Below are positions 19,151 through 29,185 of a stretch of DNA of 64,000 bases, piece by piece; positions within the stretch are counted from its first letter, which is position 1; each line of letters opens with the position of its first letter. The stretch spans positions 62,001 to 126,000 of the forward strand of contig NZ_CACZTX010000001.1 in the NCBI RefSeq assembly GCF_902784195.1. The letters are read 5' to 3'. Position numbers and translations under genes: made by a program. The DNA is from an uncultured Methanobrevibacter sp. GTDB taxonomy: Archaea; Methanobacteriota; Methanobacteria; Methanobacteriales; Methanobacteriaceae. Below the pieces are notes generated by a model. That model was not told the origin of the DNA. It was given only the letters and a program-made list of their open reading frames with translations, and did no database searches.

Positions 19151-19488
19151 AATTCATTTTTAAGAACTTTTTTTTAAAATTATTATTGACTCTTTTTGTA
19201 ATTTATTTTGAATTTTTATTTTTGATTAAAAGAAAATTCTGTCACTAAATTTCATTTAATTTAATTAAATAGATGATTAATTATTTGGTATGTTTTGTTA
19301 TTTCGCATTGATTTAAAACTAGTCATATTTAATTAAATGATATGTTGTCATTATTTTTTAATTGACACATTCTTGCATCTACATATCCTAATATATTTTT
19401 TATAAAAAAAGAAAAAATAGTAATAAATAAAATAAATAAGTGAGATTATTTTATTTATTTTTTAAAAATTTTAATTGATAAAATTAAT

Positions 19489-19872
19489 CTAGATTTCAGT
19501 TGCATTTACTACGTCATAATAGAATGCATCTGGTTCCTCTTCAAGCTTTTTAGTGAAATTAAGATTGAACTTTCCATTTTTAGTTTGGTCTATTTTAGAG
19601 TCATAGCTGCCTAAAAGATCATTTCCCTTATAGAAATTTACCTTAATTTCTATGTTCTTATAGTCCTTTCCATTAACAGAACTAATTGGTTGGCTAAAGG
19701 AATACTCATTTTTATTTGCATTCCAGCTTGTTGTAGGTTCAATTGAATAGTCAAAGAGATCAGTCATTTGGGAACTTTCAGGAATGGAATTGTTTGCAAA
19801 TCCAAGATAAGCGCCAATGGCAACTACTGCAACTATTACTGCAATTATGACTATTGTAATTTTCCTATCCAT
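19489..19872 (-). CDS. Small membrane-anchored extracytoplasmic protein, hypothetical
   Basis: A 127-residue protein with an N-terminal hydrophobic helix or signal anchor (about 5-27, rich in Ile, Val and Ala) and a compact ~100-residue extracytoplasmic domain of predicted beta character (SFSQPISSVNGKDYKNIEIK). I do not recognise the family. AAGGAGGT precedes the ATG. It is downstream of the C39 peptidase gene on the same strand, 77 bases away, and may be co-transcribed with it. Confidence 0.55.
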   Translation of the reverse strand: MDRKITIVIIAVIVAVVAIGAYLGFANNSIPESSQMTDLFDYSIEPTTSWNANKNEYSFSQPISSVNGKDYKNIEIKVNFYKGNDLLGSYDSKIDQTKNGKFNLNFTKKLEEEPDAFYYDVVNATEI

Positions 19873-19949
19873 ACTTAACCTCCTTAATATTGTATATATG
19901 TTTTCTATTTATTAATTCTTGTTCATTGAGTTGGATCATTTAAATTCAA

Positions 19950-20909
19950 TCATCTTCTGATTTTAGCGCTTGTCAAAGCGTCATCAGATACATAATAGTA
20001 TTTATAGATCGGCTGTTTGACTTTGTATTTTCCCCAAACGGCACGATTTCCTTTAACATATACCCATTGGCTAAAGGATACATGGCCTCCAACGACCTTA
20101 GGCCTTAGAACCCAACCGTACTTTTGGATCAATCCGTATTTCCACACTATCCTATAACCAACAATCTTCTTTTTCAATCCTTTGCCTGAAACCTTCATGC
20201 ATTGGTCATTGCTTAGAATATTGATTTGTCTTGCTATCAATTCTTCCTTTAGGTCAATTGAGTCATTCCTGGATAATACAATTGCCTTTTTGCTAAAATA
20301 TGAATTGAACTCATCGATTGTGAAATTCATGTTTCCTTCGGTAGAATCCGCTAAAAAGACATGTGTGTCTGTTAACTTATTTATGACAGTCCAATGCTCA
20401 CATCCATTGATGTTTAGGTGGATTATATGGTTTTCCTTAAGACTTTTAGTATCAATTTCAACTCCATATGCACTGAAGCCATAGTATTTTGCAGCATCGA
20501 TTAAGGATTGCATAGTTGTTCCATTCAAGCTTGTGTTTGTTTGCTTGGATACTTCATTTAAGCTTAGATTAAGTCCATTTTTATTTAAAACAGTGGCAAG
20601 AGATGCAGGTCCACAGCTGTAATTGTCATTTGCCATAACAACGCCGTTTGTGTCCTTTTCCTCTTCTTCAATTATTTCATCAACGTTTTCATTAACTATC
20701 TCATCATCTATTTTCTCTACAGTATTAGATTCGGGATGATTCATATTTGAATCATCGGATATTTCATTTGTATTCTGATTTATCCTCAAATCATTCATGC
20801 CTGTATCACTTGTTTCCATTAAATCGGTATCGCTTGCAGATATTTGCCCGATTATTAAAAATAATGATACAAGACATATTATCAAAATGCTTTTATTTAT
20901 TTTCAACAT
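19950..20909 (-). CDS. Secreted C39-type cysteine peptidase domain protein
   Basis: A 319-residue secreted protein: signal peptide (1-25), an acidic low-complexity linker (about 30-90), then a papain-fold C39-like domain. The catalytic set is visible as C99 in YSCGPASLATVL, H172 in CEHWTVI and D188 in FLADSTEGN. The C-terminal ~100 residues are basic and aromatic and may bind the cell wall. It is not fused to an ABC transporter, unlike bacteriocin-processing C39 enzymes. Stand-alone copies are common in Methanobrevibacter and are suspected to act on surface proteins or pseudomurein peptides. AGGAG precedes the ATG. Confidence 0.7.
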   Translation of the reverse strand: MLKINKSILIICLVSLFLIIGQISASDTDLMETSDTGMNDLRINQNTNEISDDSNMNHPESNTVEKIDDEIVNENVDEIIEEEEKDTNGVVMANDNYSCGPASLATVLNKNGLNLSLNEVSKQTNTSLNGTTMQSLIDAAKYYGFSAYGVEIDTKSLKENHIIHLNINGCEHWTVINKLTDTHVFLADSTEGNMNFTIDEFNSYFSKKAIVLSRNDSIDLKEELIARQINILSNDQCMKVSGKGLKKKIVGYRIVWKYGLIQKYGWVLRPKVVGGHVSFSQWVYVKGNRAVWGKYKVKQPIYKYYYVSDDALTSAKIRR

Positions 20910-21230
20910 AATTTTTCTCCTATTTTTTACTTAGCTTTAAAAATTGGATTTTTTATAGAGTAATTTTTCCAAAATTGTAAACTTCTATAAATCTTTTATT
21001 TAGTAAACTATTTGTTAAAAATAGTTTATTTTTAATATAAATTGATTTTCTTTTAAAACCAAGTTAATTTTTAATTTAAAATAGGATATATTTAAATTTA
21101 AGCATTTTATTACTTTATTTTTTAATTTTAAATATAATATGTTCTTTAAATTGAAATTTACGAACTTATATTAATTTTATAATGATTTCGTAACTTATTA
21201 ACTGAGTATAATTTTCTTCTTCAATGATAT

Positions 21231-21240
21231 TTTTATATAC
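21231..21240 (+). promoter_or_regulatory. TATA box ahead of argB
   Basis: TTTTATATAC lies about 100 bases before the argB start, in a 420-base A+T-rich divergent spacer (20910-21330) that shows no other feature. Confidence 0.45.
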
Positions 21241-21339
21241 TATTATAAACAAATCTAACAATTGATATTTAATTAAGAATAATTGGAAATTCTAAAAATT
21301 AAAAAAATTTATACTTATTGATTTATTTATGTGATTGAA

Positions 21340-22218
21340 ATGGAAAGGGTAAATATTTTGGTAGAGGCTCTACCTTACATTAAACAGTTTTACAATAAAA
21401 AGGTCATGATTAAATACGGAGGCCATGCTATGGTGGATGATGAGGCAATGGCTTCCACAGCAAGAGATACTGTCTTATTGAAATATGTTGGTATGCAACC
21501 TATAGTTGTTCATGGAGGAGGCCCTGAAATTACCAGATCCATGAAGAAGTTAGGTAAGGAACCTAAATTCATCAAGGGATTAAGGGTAACTGATGAGGAA
21601 ACTATGAGCATTGTTAAAATGGTTCTTGTAGGTAACATCAACACAGATATCGTATCTCAAATCTGCTTGCATGACGGTAAAGGCGCTGGATTGTCTGGTA
21701 AGGACAATAAGCTTATTGAAGCATGCAAAAAGATCCATAAGATAAAGGATGAGGAAACCGGTGAAATTGAAGAGATTGATTTAGGTTTAGTTGGTGAAAT
21801 CAAAAGAATCAATCCTGAAATACTTGAAATGTATACTGAAAATGATTTCATTCCAGTTGTTTCCCCTATTGGAATCGCTCAAGACGGTACTACCTTGAAC
21901 CTTAATGCAGACACTGTAGCTGGTGCAATAGCTGGTGAAATGGATGCAGAAAAGTTAATAATTTTAACTGATGTTCCTGGTGTATTAAGAGACCCAGAAG
22001 ATCCTTCAACATTGATTCAAAGAATCCATGTGGATGAAATTCCTGCTCTTATTGAAGAGGGAATCATCTCCGGAGGTATGATTCCTAAGATTGAAACCTG
22101 TGTTGATGCATTGAACAATGGAGTCAAGTCTGCACACATCTTGGATGGTAGAATCAAGCACACATTGCTTCTTGAGATCTTTACCAAAGAGGGTATTGGA
22201 ACTATGATTTACAAGTAA
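21340..22218 (+). CDS. argB: Acetylglutamate kinase
   Basis: Phosphorylates N-acetylglutamate, the second step of arginine synthesis. The amino-acid kinase fold is shown by MIKYGGHAM (phosphate-binding lysine), [22 protein letters not shown] and [13 protein letters not shown]. The ATG at 21340 ([11 protein letters not shown]) is preferred to the GTG at 21331: it matches the usual ArgB start and places GTGAT at ribosome-site distance. Length 292 residues is normal. It lies on the same strand as argJ but is separated from it by the surface-protein block. Confidence 0.93.
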   Translation: MERVNILVEALPYIKQFYNKKVMIKYGGHAMVDDEAMASTARDTVLLKYVGMQPIVVHGGGPEITRSMKKLGKEPKFIKGLRVTDEETMSIVKMVLVGNINTDIVSQICLHDGKGAGLSGKDNKLIEACKKIHKIKDEETGEIEEIDLGLVGEIKRINPEILEMYTENDFIPVVSPIGIAQDGTTLNLNADTVAGAIAGEMDAEKLIILTDVPGVLRDPEDPSTLIQRIHVDEIPALIEEGIISGGMIPKIETCVDALNNGVKSAHILDGRIKHTLLLEIFTKEGIGTMIYK

Positions 22219-22420
22219 ATAATTTTTATTTACTTATTTTTTATTTTTTTTTAACACTTTTTGCTTATTTTTTTATTTTATTTTATTTGCTTTTTTTGAC
22301 CTTTTCAAGTATTAAGCTATTTTTAACGGTTTTTTAATAAAATTTTTCAATTTTTTACCTATTTATATTTATATAATAAGAAATATAGTATAACTATAAT
22401 AAATCGTTTGGAGAATAAAA

Positions 22421-25400
22421 ATGCATAAGACTCATTATAAACTTCTTGTTTGCTTGATGGTTTTCCTTTGCCTAATCATCATTCCAACATCATTTGCAGC
22501 AGATGCTGATTCATTGGATGAGAACATCATCTCTGACAATTCATTGGATCTTGTGGAATCTGTTGATTATGATGATTCATTGGAGTCTCTCAATATTGAA
22601 GAAGAGATCTTGGATGGTGGTGAATCAAATGATGGTCTTCTTGAGGCACATTATTATTTTAACAGTTCGGCCGAGAATGATGGCATTGGAACTATGGGAA
22701 ATCCGTATAAGTATTTTAACAAAACAATAAAGGACAATTCAGTTATTCATTTGGCAAATGGGGTTTATGAATTGGGTTCATCTTATTACAATACGAATAT
22801 CACAATAATCGGTCAGGATGCCTCACAGACAATTCTTAAAGGTAGATTGTTTGAGATAAAAGAAAATTTTATTCTTCAGAACATCACATTGGACAATGTT
22901 AAGATTAATAATAGGGGTAAATTGAATGCTACAAATGTAATTTTCTGCAATGGATATAGATATGACTATTATGGGGGAGCCATTTACACTCCAATCTCAA
23001 ATGGTTCAGTTTATTTAAGAAATTGCAGTTTCTACAACAATTCCGCGACCAAGTCTGGTGGGGCCATCTATTCTGAAAGCGATATAGAAGTCATTGATTG
23101 TGTATTCATCAATAACTCTGCAGATGTCGGTGGAGCCATCTATTCGAAAGGCGCCAATGTAAAGATTACAGATTCCAAAGTAATCGATAACTCTGCAAAC
23201 AGCTTCGGAGGAGTCTTCACATTTTTAAAATCTGATGTCAAAGTGGTTAATTTATATGGGTTCAATAATACTGCAAAATATGATGGCGGGCTTATCTATC
23301 AAATCTACGGTAATCTGACCGTTTCCAATTCCAATTTCATATCAAACAATGCAAAGAATGGAGCAGGTATTTTTGTAGCCAGCACCAAACGCCTTACCAT
23401 AAGCAATGATAATTTTACAAATAATTCCGCAAATGCATCTGCTGGAGCAATATATTCAATTTTAAACAACAATACTGATATGAGGAATATCATCTATGAG
23501 AACAATACTGCATCAGACCCTATTTTCAATGATTTGTATAATTTTTCAAGTATTGATTTAATTATTTCTGACAATGATTATGCAATGTACATTTACAATA
23601 AAACGGATAAACCACTTCCAAGCAGTTACAGTTCAGTGACTGAAGGTTATGTGACTCCTGTAGTGAATCAGGGAAGCGGAGGCAATTGTTGGGCCTTCGC
23701 CACAATTGCAACTTTGGAATCATGCATTCTAAAGGCCTCCGGAGATAGCCTTGATTTCTCTGAAGAGAATATGAAAAACATTGCTGCCCTTTATTCCATT
23801 TACGGCTGGAACCTGGAAACCAATGGTGGAGGATATGATGATGTCGGTTTAGGATATCTTTTAAGCTGGTTAGGACCAGTCAATGATTCTGATGATAAAT
23901 ATGATCCCAAAAGTCTTTTATCTCCTGTTTTATCCAGCATCATGCATGTCCAGAATGTATTGTATCTGAAAAGGGACAGCTATACTGACAATGATATGAT
24001 CAAAAGGGCTATAATGGATTATGGAGCTGTTTTCTCCCCAGTTTTGATGGAATATAAAAATGAGAGTCATATTGGATATTATGTTTATAATAATGGTACG
24101 GAAAGGCCTAATCATGCAGTAACTTTAGTCGGATGGAATGATACCATACAAATCCCTGGCGCTCCTGGAAAAGGTGCTTGGATCGTTAAGAACAGTTGGG
24201 GAAAAAGCAGCGGCAACAATGGATATTTCTACCTTTCCTATTATGACACTTCCTCTATTGAATTGGGAAAATGGGGAGATGCGTTCACTTTCATATTAAA
24301 TGACACTATCAAGTTTGATAAGAACTACCAATATGACATTGCCAAAACAGATTTCCTTTTCAATACAACTAAAACTGCATGGTATAAGAATATCTTCACT
24401 GCAACTGACAATGAGTATCTAACTGCAGTTTCCACATATTTCGAAAAGGAAACAACTTATAAGTTGTTCATTAACGTAAACAATGTCTCAATATTGAATC
24501 AATCCGGCTTTGCACGTCCTGGCTATTGGACAATCAATTTAAATGAACCTATTGCACTCAATCTTGGCGATATATTTGAGATTGCATTTAAGATAAACGT
24601 TACAGGAGATGTTGGAGTTCCTATTTCAGAGGCAGTAAGCCTAAACAATGTATTTTATAAGGAAAACATTTCCTTCATCAGCTATGATGGCAAGACATGG
24701 TCTGATCTATACGATTTCGTATGGAATGACTATCCTAGCCATAGCTACAAGTCACAGGTGGCTTGCATAAAGGCATTCACAGTATTGGATAAGATTGATG
24801 TCCTTCTGAATATAAGTTTAAGTTGCATGAATGTCAGTGAAAACTATTTCAATCCTGTAAACATTACTGTAAATGTTTTAAATGAATATAGATTTGCTGT
24901 CAATTGCGGTCAAGTCAGATTTAATCTGTCTGGTGAAATAGCATATGCAAAGGTCTCCAATGGTGTGGCAAAGATTAGCCACATCTTTAAAAAAGGATTT
25001 AATAATATATCTGCCGAATTTGTCTCTTGCGCGTACAATTCCCCAATAGTCAATTCAAGTGTGGACATTACAAAATATGATCTCTCTATGGATGCGAACT
25101 TTAGCTATTACTTGAATACTGCATTTGTAAATGTGAGCCTATCAGAACCGATAAACGAAACAATCTTCTTCTTATTTGGATATAAGAACTTTACAGTCAA
25201 AACTGTAGATGGAAAGGCTTCAGTCAATTTGACAGACTTGAATGGCGGATTCAATAATCTGAGAGTTGTTCTTTATCCTGCACTTTATGACTGCAATGAA
25301 TTGGAGTATAACTTTACCGTAACTGTATATGATACAAAAATAATTGTAAAAGATTTTTCAACCGTCTATGGCAACAGCTACAAGTATAAGATTAAGCTTA

Positions 25401-26356
25401 TCGATGAAAACGGAAACTCCCTTTCAGGTAAAAAACTGCAATACAGTTTAAATGGTGTGAATTACAGTGGCACAACTGATAAGAACGGTGAAATAACATT
25501 AAGCAACTTAAAGGCGAGCACATATAAGCTGATTGTGAACTTTAAGGGAGAGAAAATCTATACTGAATCATCAAATTCCTCTCTAATCACAGTTAAGACA
25601 ACTGCAGTGCTTCCGAAATACAATAATTTCACTTATGGATCAAAATATAGTGTAAAGTTCTTGGATAAGAATCTTAATCCTTTAAAGAATGCCAATGTGA
25701 CAATAGTTTTCGCTGGGAAAACCTACAATCTAAAGACTGACAGCAGTGGAATAGTTAAGATTGACAATTATCTTAAGCCAGGAAGCTATATCGTAAAGGT
25801 CAAAAATCCAAAGACCTCAGAAGAGAAGACCCATAAGATTAAGGTAGTGGCTAGAATCGATCAAAACAAGAATCTGGCTATGTATTATGGTGCAGGCACA
25901 TACTATAAGGTTAGGGTATTGGACAATTATGGAAACATTGCCAAAAATGTCTCTGTGAAATTTACTCTAAACGGCAAAACATATTATAGAACCACTAATA
26001 GCCAAGGAATTGCTGGCCTTAAAATCAGCTTAAAACCTAGTTCATATACTGTTTCAGCAAGCTATAAAGGATTTACTGTAAAAAATAAGATAACAGTCAA
26101 ATCAACTATAATTACTAAAAATCTTTCCAAAAAGAAAGCCAAAACAATTAAATTTACTGCCAAATTGGTCAATTCCAAAGGAAGCATCTTGAAATACAAA
26201 TACATTACCTTTAAGTATAAAGGTAAAAAATATCTAAGAAAGACTAATAAATATGGAATAGCCACTATTGGCCTTAAAAATTTAAGACGTGTCAAATATA
26301 CTATTTATTCTAGTTATGGAAAATTAACTGTTAAAAATACTATTAAAGTCTATTAA
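22421..26356 (+). CDS. Giant surface protein: beta-helix plus papain-like (C1A) protease plus Ig-like repeats
   Basis: A 1311-residue secreted protein. Signal peptide about 1-26. Residues ~75-380 form a right-handed beta-helix like that of adhesins. Residues ~405-640 are a C1A cysteine peptidase domain: GGNCWAFATIATLES gives C423, PNHAVTLVGW gives H565 and WIVKNSWG gives N591. A lectin-like jelly-roll segment associated with such peptidases follows (~640-790). The C-terminal ~500 residues are Ig-like and carboxypeptidase-regulatory-like repeats ending in Lys-rich KxLxxxxKKAKTIKFT modules. No C-terminal membrane anchor is seen, so attachment may be through these modules. TATA boxes lie near 22365. 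Confidence 0.75.
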   Translation: MHKTHYKLLVCLMVFLCLIIIPTSFAADADSLDENIISDNSLDLVESVDYDDSLESLNIEEEILDGGESNDGLLEAHYYFNSSAENDGIGTMGNPYKYFNKTIKDNSVIHLANGVYELGSSYYNTNITIIGQDASQTILKGRLFEIKENFILQNITLDNVKINNRGKLNATNVIFCNGYRYDYYGGAIYTPISNGSVYLRNCSFYNNSATKSGGAIYSESDIEVIDCVFINNSADVGGAIYSKGANVKITDSKVIDNSANSFGGVFTFLKSDVKVVNLYGFNNTAKYDGGLIYQIYGNLTVSNSNFISNNAKNGAGIFVASTKRLTISNDNFTNNSANASAGAIYSILNNNTDMRNIIYENNTASDPIFNDLYNFSSIDLIISDNDYAMYIYNKTDKPLPSSYSSVTEGYVTPVVNQGSGGNCWAFATIATLESCILKASGDSLDFSEENMKNIAALYSIYGWNLETNGGGYDDVGLGYLLSWLGPVNDSDDKYDPKSLLSPVLSSIMHVQNVLYLKRDSYTDNDMIKRAIMDYGAVFSPVLMEYKNESHIGYYVYNNGTERPNHAVTLVGWNDTIQIPGAPGKGAWIVKNSWGKSSGNNGYFYLSYYDTSSIELGKWGDAFTFILNDTIKFDKNYQYDIAKTDFLFNTTKTAWYKNIFTATDNEYLTAVSTYFEKETTYKLFINVNNVSILNQSGFARPGYWTINLNEPIALNLGDIFEIAFKINVTGDVGVPISEAVSLNNVFYKENISFISYDGKTWSDLYDFVWNDYPSHSYKSQVACIKAFTVLDKIDVLLNISLSCMNVSENYFNPVNITVNVLNEYRFAVNCGQVRFNLSGEIAYAKVSNGVAKISHIFKKGFNNISAEFVSCAYNSPIVNSSVDITKYDLSMDANFSYYLNTAFVNVSLSEPINETIFFLFGYKNFTVKTVDGKASVNLTDLNGGFNNLRVVLYPALYDCNELEYNFTVTVYDTKIIVKDFSTVYGNSYKYKIKLIDENGNSLSGKKLQYSLNGVNYSGTTDKNGEITLSNLKASTYKLIVNFKGEKIYTESSNSSLITVKTTAVLPKYNNFTYGSKYSVKFLDKNLNPLKNANVTIVFAGKTYNLKTDSSGIVKIDNYLKPGSYIVKVKNPKTSEEKTHKIKVVARIDQNKNLAMYYGAGTYYKVRVLDNYGNIAKNVSVKFTLNGKTYYRTTNSQGIAGLKISLKPSSYTVSASYKGFTVKNKITVKSTIITKNLSKKKAKTIKFTAKLVNSKGSILKYKYITFKYKGKKYLRKTNKYGIATIGLKNLRRVKYTIYSSYGKLTVKNTIKVY

Positions 26357-26571
26357 ATAAGTTTTTTAAAGTGTTTTTAACATTTTTTTCTTTTTTTATT
26401 TTTTTCAAAAATAGTTTTTTAGAGTGTCTTTAACATTTTTTTATATTTTCAAAATTAGTTTTTTTTTTAAATTTGAAAGTAATTTTTTCTAAAAATAGTA
26501 AATCAAAGATAAGATTGATATTAAAAAATAAAAATAGTAGTAGTGGATAAAGATCCAACTACTTTAAAAAC

Positions 26572-27315
26572 TTAACACTCAAATCCGCCGTCACATCTGA
26601 TGATTTGACCGTCTACGAATTCAGATTCGTCAGAAGCAAGGAATAATGCTAATGCAGCAATGTCTTCTCCTTGACCTACTCTTTTCATAGGTGCTCCGTC
26701 AACCATCATTTGCAATGCTTCTACTCCACCGATACTATCTACCATAGCGGTGTGGATAGCACCAGGAGCAATACCATTACATCTTATTTCAGGACCAAGT
26801 TCGAATGCCATGGATTTGGTAAGACCTGCAATAGCGTGTTTGGATGAGATGTAACCTACAAATCCGAAGTGTGCAGCGTAGGATGCTACTGAACAAGTGT
26901 TGATTACAACACCTTTTCCTTTTTCTTTCATTACAGGAGCTACTAATTGGGTTAAGTATAATGGAGCGTATACGTCAACAGCAAATACTTTGTCCCATTC
27001 TTCTTTGGTAATGTCTAAGAGAGGGGTTACACTTAAAAGTCCTGCATTGTTGAATAAAATGTCGACAGTACCATATTTTTCCATGGTTTCGTCAAAGATT
27101 TTTTTAATGTCGTCAACGTTAGCCATATCTGCAATAACTGCAAATGCTTCTCCACCAGCTGCTACAATGTCATCCACTACAGCTTGTGCTCTTTCTTCAT
27201 TTCTTCCAGTTACAACAACTTTAGCGCCTTCTGCAGCATATAATTTAGCTGTAGAACGGCCCATACCTGAAGTTGAACCAGTAACGATTGCTACTTTTCC
27301 GTCTAGTTTACCCAT
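26572..27315 (-). CDS. Short-chain dehydrogenase/reductase (SDR)
   Basis: A classical cytoplasmic SDR of 247 residues. The NAD(P)-binding TGSTSGMG (12-19), structural NNAG (89-92), catalytic S142 and Y155-x3-K159 (YISSK) are all present. The residues after strand 2 (TGRNEER) suggest NADP(H) preference. It resembles FabG or glucose-1-dehydrogenase-like enzymes; the substrate cannot be read from sequence. GAGGTGAAAA precedes the ATG. The 332-base spacer upstream of it (27316-27647) is A+T-rich without a visible gene. Confidence 0.8.
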   Translation of the reverse strand: MGKLDGKVAIVTGSTSGMGRSTAKLYAAEGAKVVVTGRNEERAQAVVDDIVAAGGEAFAVIADMANVDDIKKIFDETMEKYGTVDILFNNAGLLSVTPLLDITKEEWDKVFAVDVYAPLYLTQLVAPVMKEKGKGVVINTCSVASYAAHFGFVGYISSKHAIAGLTKSMAFELGPEIRCNGIAPGAIHTAMVDSIGGVEALQMMVDGAPMKRVGQGEDIAALALFLASDESEFVDGQIIRCDGGFEC

Positions 27316-27647
27316 TTTTTCACCTCTTTAATCATAAAATCATATGATTTTATGTTTAATAGTATATTGGATAAAGTATTTAAATATTTTTAAATATTTC
27401 CAGATATTGTTTAGATTTTTTTATAATTGTATAATATTTAACCTAGTAAAATAAACTTTTTTTATTATTTTGTTCATTTTATTATTTTTTTATCATCTGT
27501 TCATATAGAAAAAATATAAAATATTTTACAAAATGAGAAAATATTAAGAAGATTAAGGGTTGAAAAAATGTAAAAAAAATGAAATTTTTTAGATAAAAGA
27601 AAAATATAATATGAATTTTTTAGGTTAAAAAAAGAAAAAATAAGAAA

Positions 27648-29144
27648 TCATTCTTCTGTATTAGTCGAATACATTTCCCTTAACTCTCTTCTAAGGAGTT
27701 TCCATCCATTTACCCTTGGAAGTTCATCCATAGTAAATATTTTTCTTGGAACCTTGTATCTTGCTAAATATTCTTTTGAATATTCGACCAATCCATCAGG
27801 ATCTTCCTCTTCCTTCCAAACAACAGCAGCTACAGGAAGCTCTCCCCTATGGATGTCATCAATGCTGAAAATTGCAATCTCATCCACTTTCGGATACTTG
27901 ATCAATGTCTCCTCAACTTCAGTTGGGTAGATTTTCCATCCGCTCATTACAATCATGTCTTTCTTTCTGTCTGTAATGAACAAACGTTCATCCTCATCAA
28001 TATAACCGATATCTCCAGTTAGGAACCATCCATCCTCAAGGAATGATTCCTTTGTTTCCTTTTCCATTCCCCAATAACCTTTAGCTATTGCAGGACCTCT
28101 AAGAGCTATTTCTCCATGTTCATAGTGTCCTAATGAAATGCTTGGATCATCTTCATCCACGATTTTAAGTTCAGAGAAGCATACAGGGTGTCCTACGCTT
28201 TCATACCTGTCTGCAGTAGCATAGTCTTCAGGCCTTATTACAGTTCCTGTACCGATTACAATGGTTTCAGAAAGGCCGTATGCGTTTATGATTGGTATAT
28301 TGTATTGTCCCATGAACTTTTTCCATATCTTTCTATGGAGTGGGCCTCCTCCACTTATTATTTCCCTAACTGTTGAGAGGTTTTCCCTTTTTTCCTCTTC
28401 AAGGTTTGTCAATGTATGGATTACAGGAGGCATTCCAGATAAGACGCTTACCTCTTCATCTTTACACAATTGGAGGTATTCGTTTATTTCAAAGAAATCC
28501 ATTGTAATTGTCAATGCTCCAGCTCTAAGTGCTGCAATTGCCCACATTATTCCTACATGAGCCATTGGATAAATGCAGAGGAATGTGTCGTTTTCCTTAT
28601 AGGTCAATACATCACAAGCATTGTGGATAGCTGTAAACCAGTTTCCATGGGTTAGCATTGATCCCTTTGGTTTTCCAGTAGTGCCTGAAGTGTATTGCAA
28701 TTGACATAGGTCATCCCATTCGGTTTCGCAAGCAGGTAATGTATCGCTTCCCTTAAATCTTTCACAGTCTTCTATGATATAAGATTCTATATTTAGGTCC
28801 TTTACGGTTTCTTTTGCATCTGCATCAGTGATTATCAATTTGGCATCAGAATCTGTTATCATATAATCCAATTCTGATGATGTAAGTATTCTATTGGTTG
28901 GTATAGCTATTGCACCTATTCTCCATATTGCAAGGAGTGAAAATAGGTATTCCGGTGAGTTATTCAAATAGATTAAGACCCTATCTCCCTTTTCAATACC
29001 CTTGTCCTTTAAGCTTTGCCCAATTCCTGATACAATCTGCAATACTTCAGTTGAATTGCATCTTAGGTTTCTGCTTGGACAATAATAGACTTCCTTATCC
29101 AATCTGCGTGCATTAGCATCAATAAATGTAGTAATGTTTAACAT
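27648..29144 (-). CDS. AMP-forming acyl-CoA synthetase/ligase family enzyme
   Basis: Class I adenylate-forming enzyme of about 498 residues. The P-loop is YTSGTTGKPKGSMLTH, the adenine motif is NAYGLSE, and the hinge region LFITDRKKDMIVMSGWKIYP is followed by the C-terminal domain. The catalytic lysine region appears as RVNGWKLLRRELRE near the end. It activates a carboxylic acid as acyl-AMP and probably forms a CoA thioester; the acid is unknown. ATG at 29144 is preferred to the upstream TTG at 29159 because GAAGAGGC lies just before it. The dehydrogenase gene lies upstream on the same strand, 26 bases before the TTG. Confidence 0.8.
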   Translation of the reverse strand: MLNITTFIDANARRLDKEVYYCPSRNLRCNSTEVLQIVSGIGQSLKDKGIEKGDRVLIYLNNSPEYLFSLLAIWRIGAIAIPTNRILTSSELDYMITDSDAKLIITDADAKETVKDLNIESYIIEDCERFKGSDTLPACETEWDDLCQLQYTSGTTGKPKGSMLTHGNWFTAIHNACDVLTYKENDTFLCIYPMAHVGIMWAIAALRAGALTITMDFFEINEYLQLCKDEEVSVLSGMPPVIHTLTNLEEEKRENLSTVREIISGGGPLHRKIWKKFMGQYNIPIINAYGLSETIVIGTGTVIRPEDYATADRYESVGHPVCFSELKIVDEDDPSISLGHYEHGEIALRGPAIAKGYWGMEKETKESFLEDGWFLTGDIGYIDEDERLFITDRKKDMIVMSGWKIYPTEVEETLIKYPKVDEIAIFSIDDIHRGELPVAAVVWKEEEDPDGLVEYSKEYLARYKVPRKIFTMDELPRVNGWKLLRRELREMYSTNTEE

Positions 29145-29185
29145 GTTTTGCCTCTTCAATTCATAACCTTTTTGTAATCATTAAA

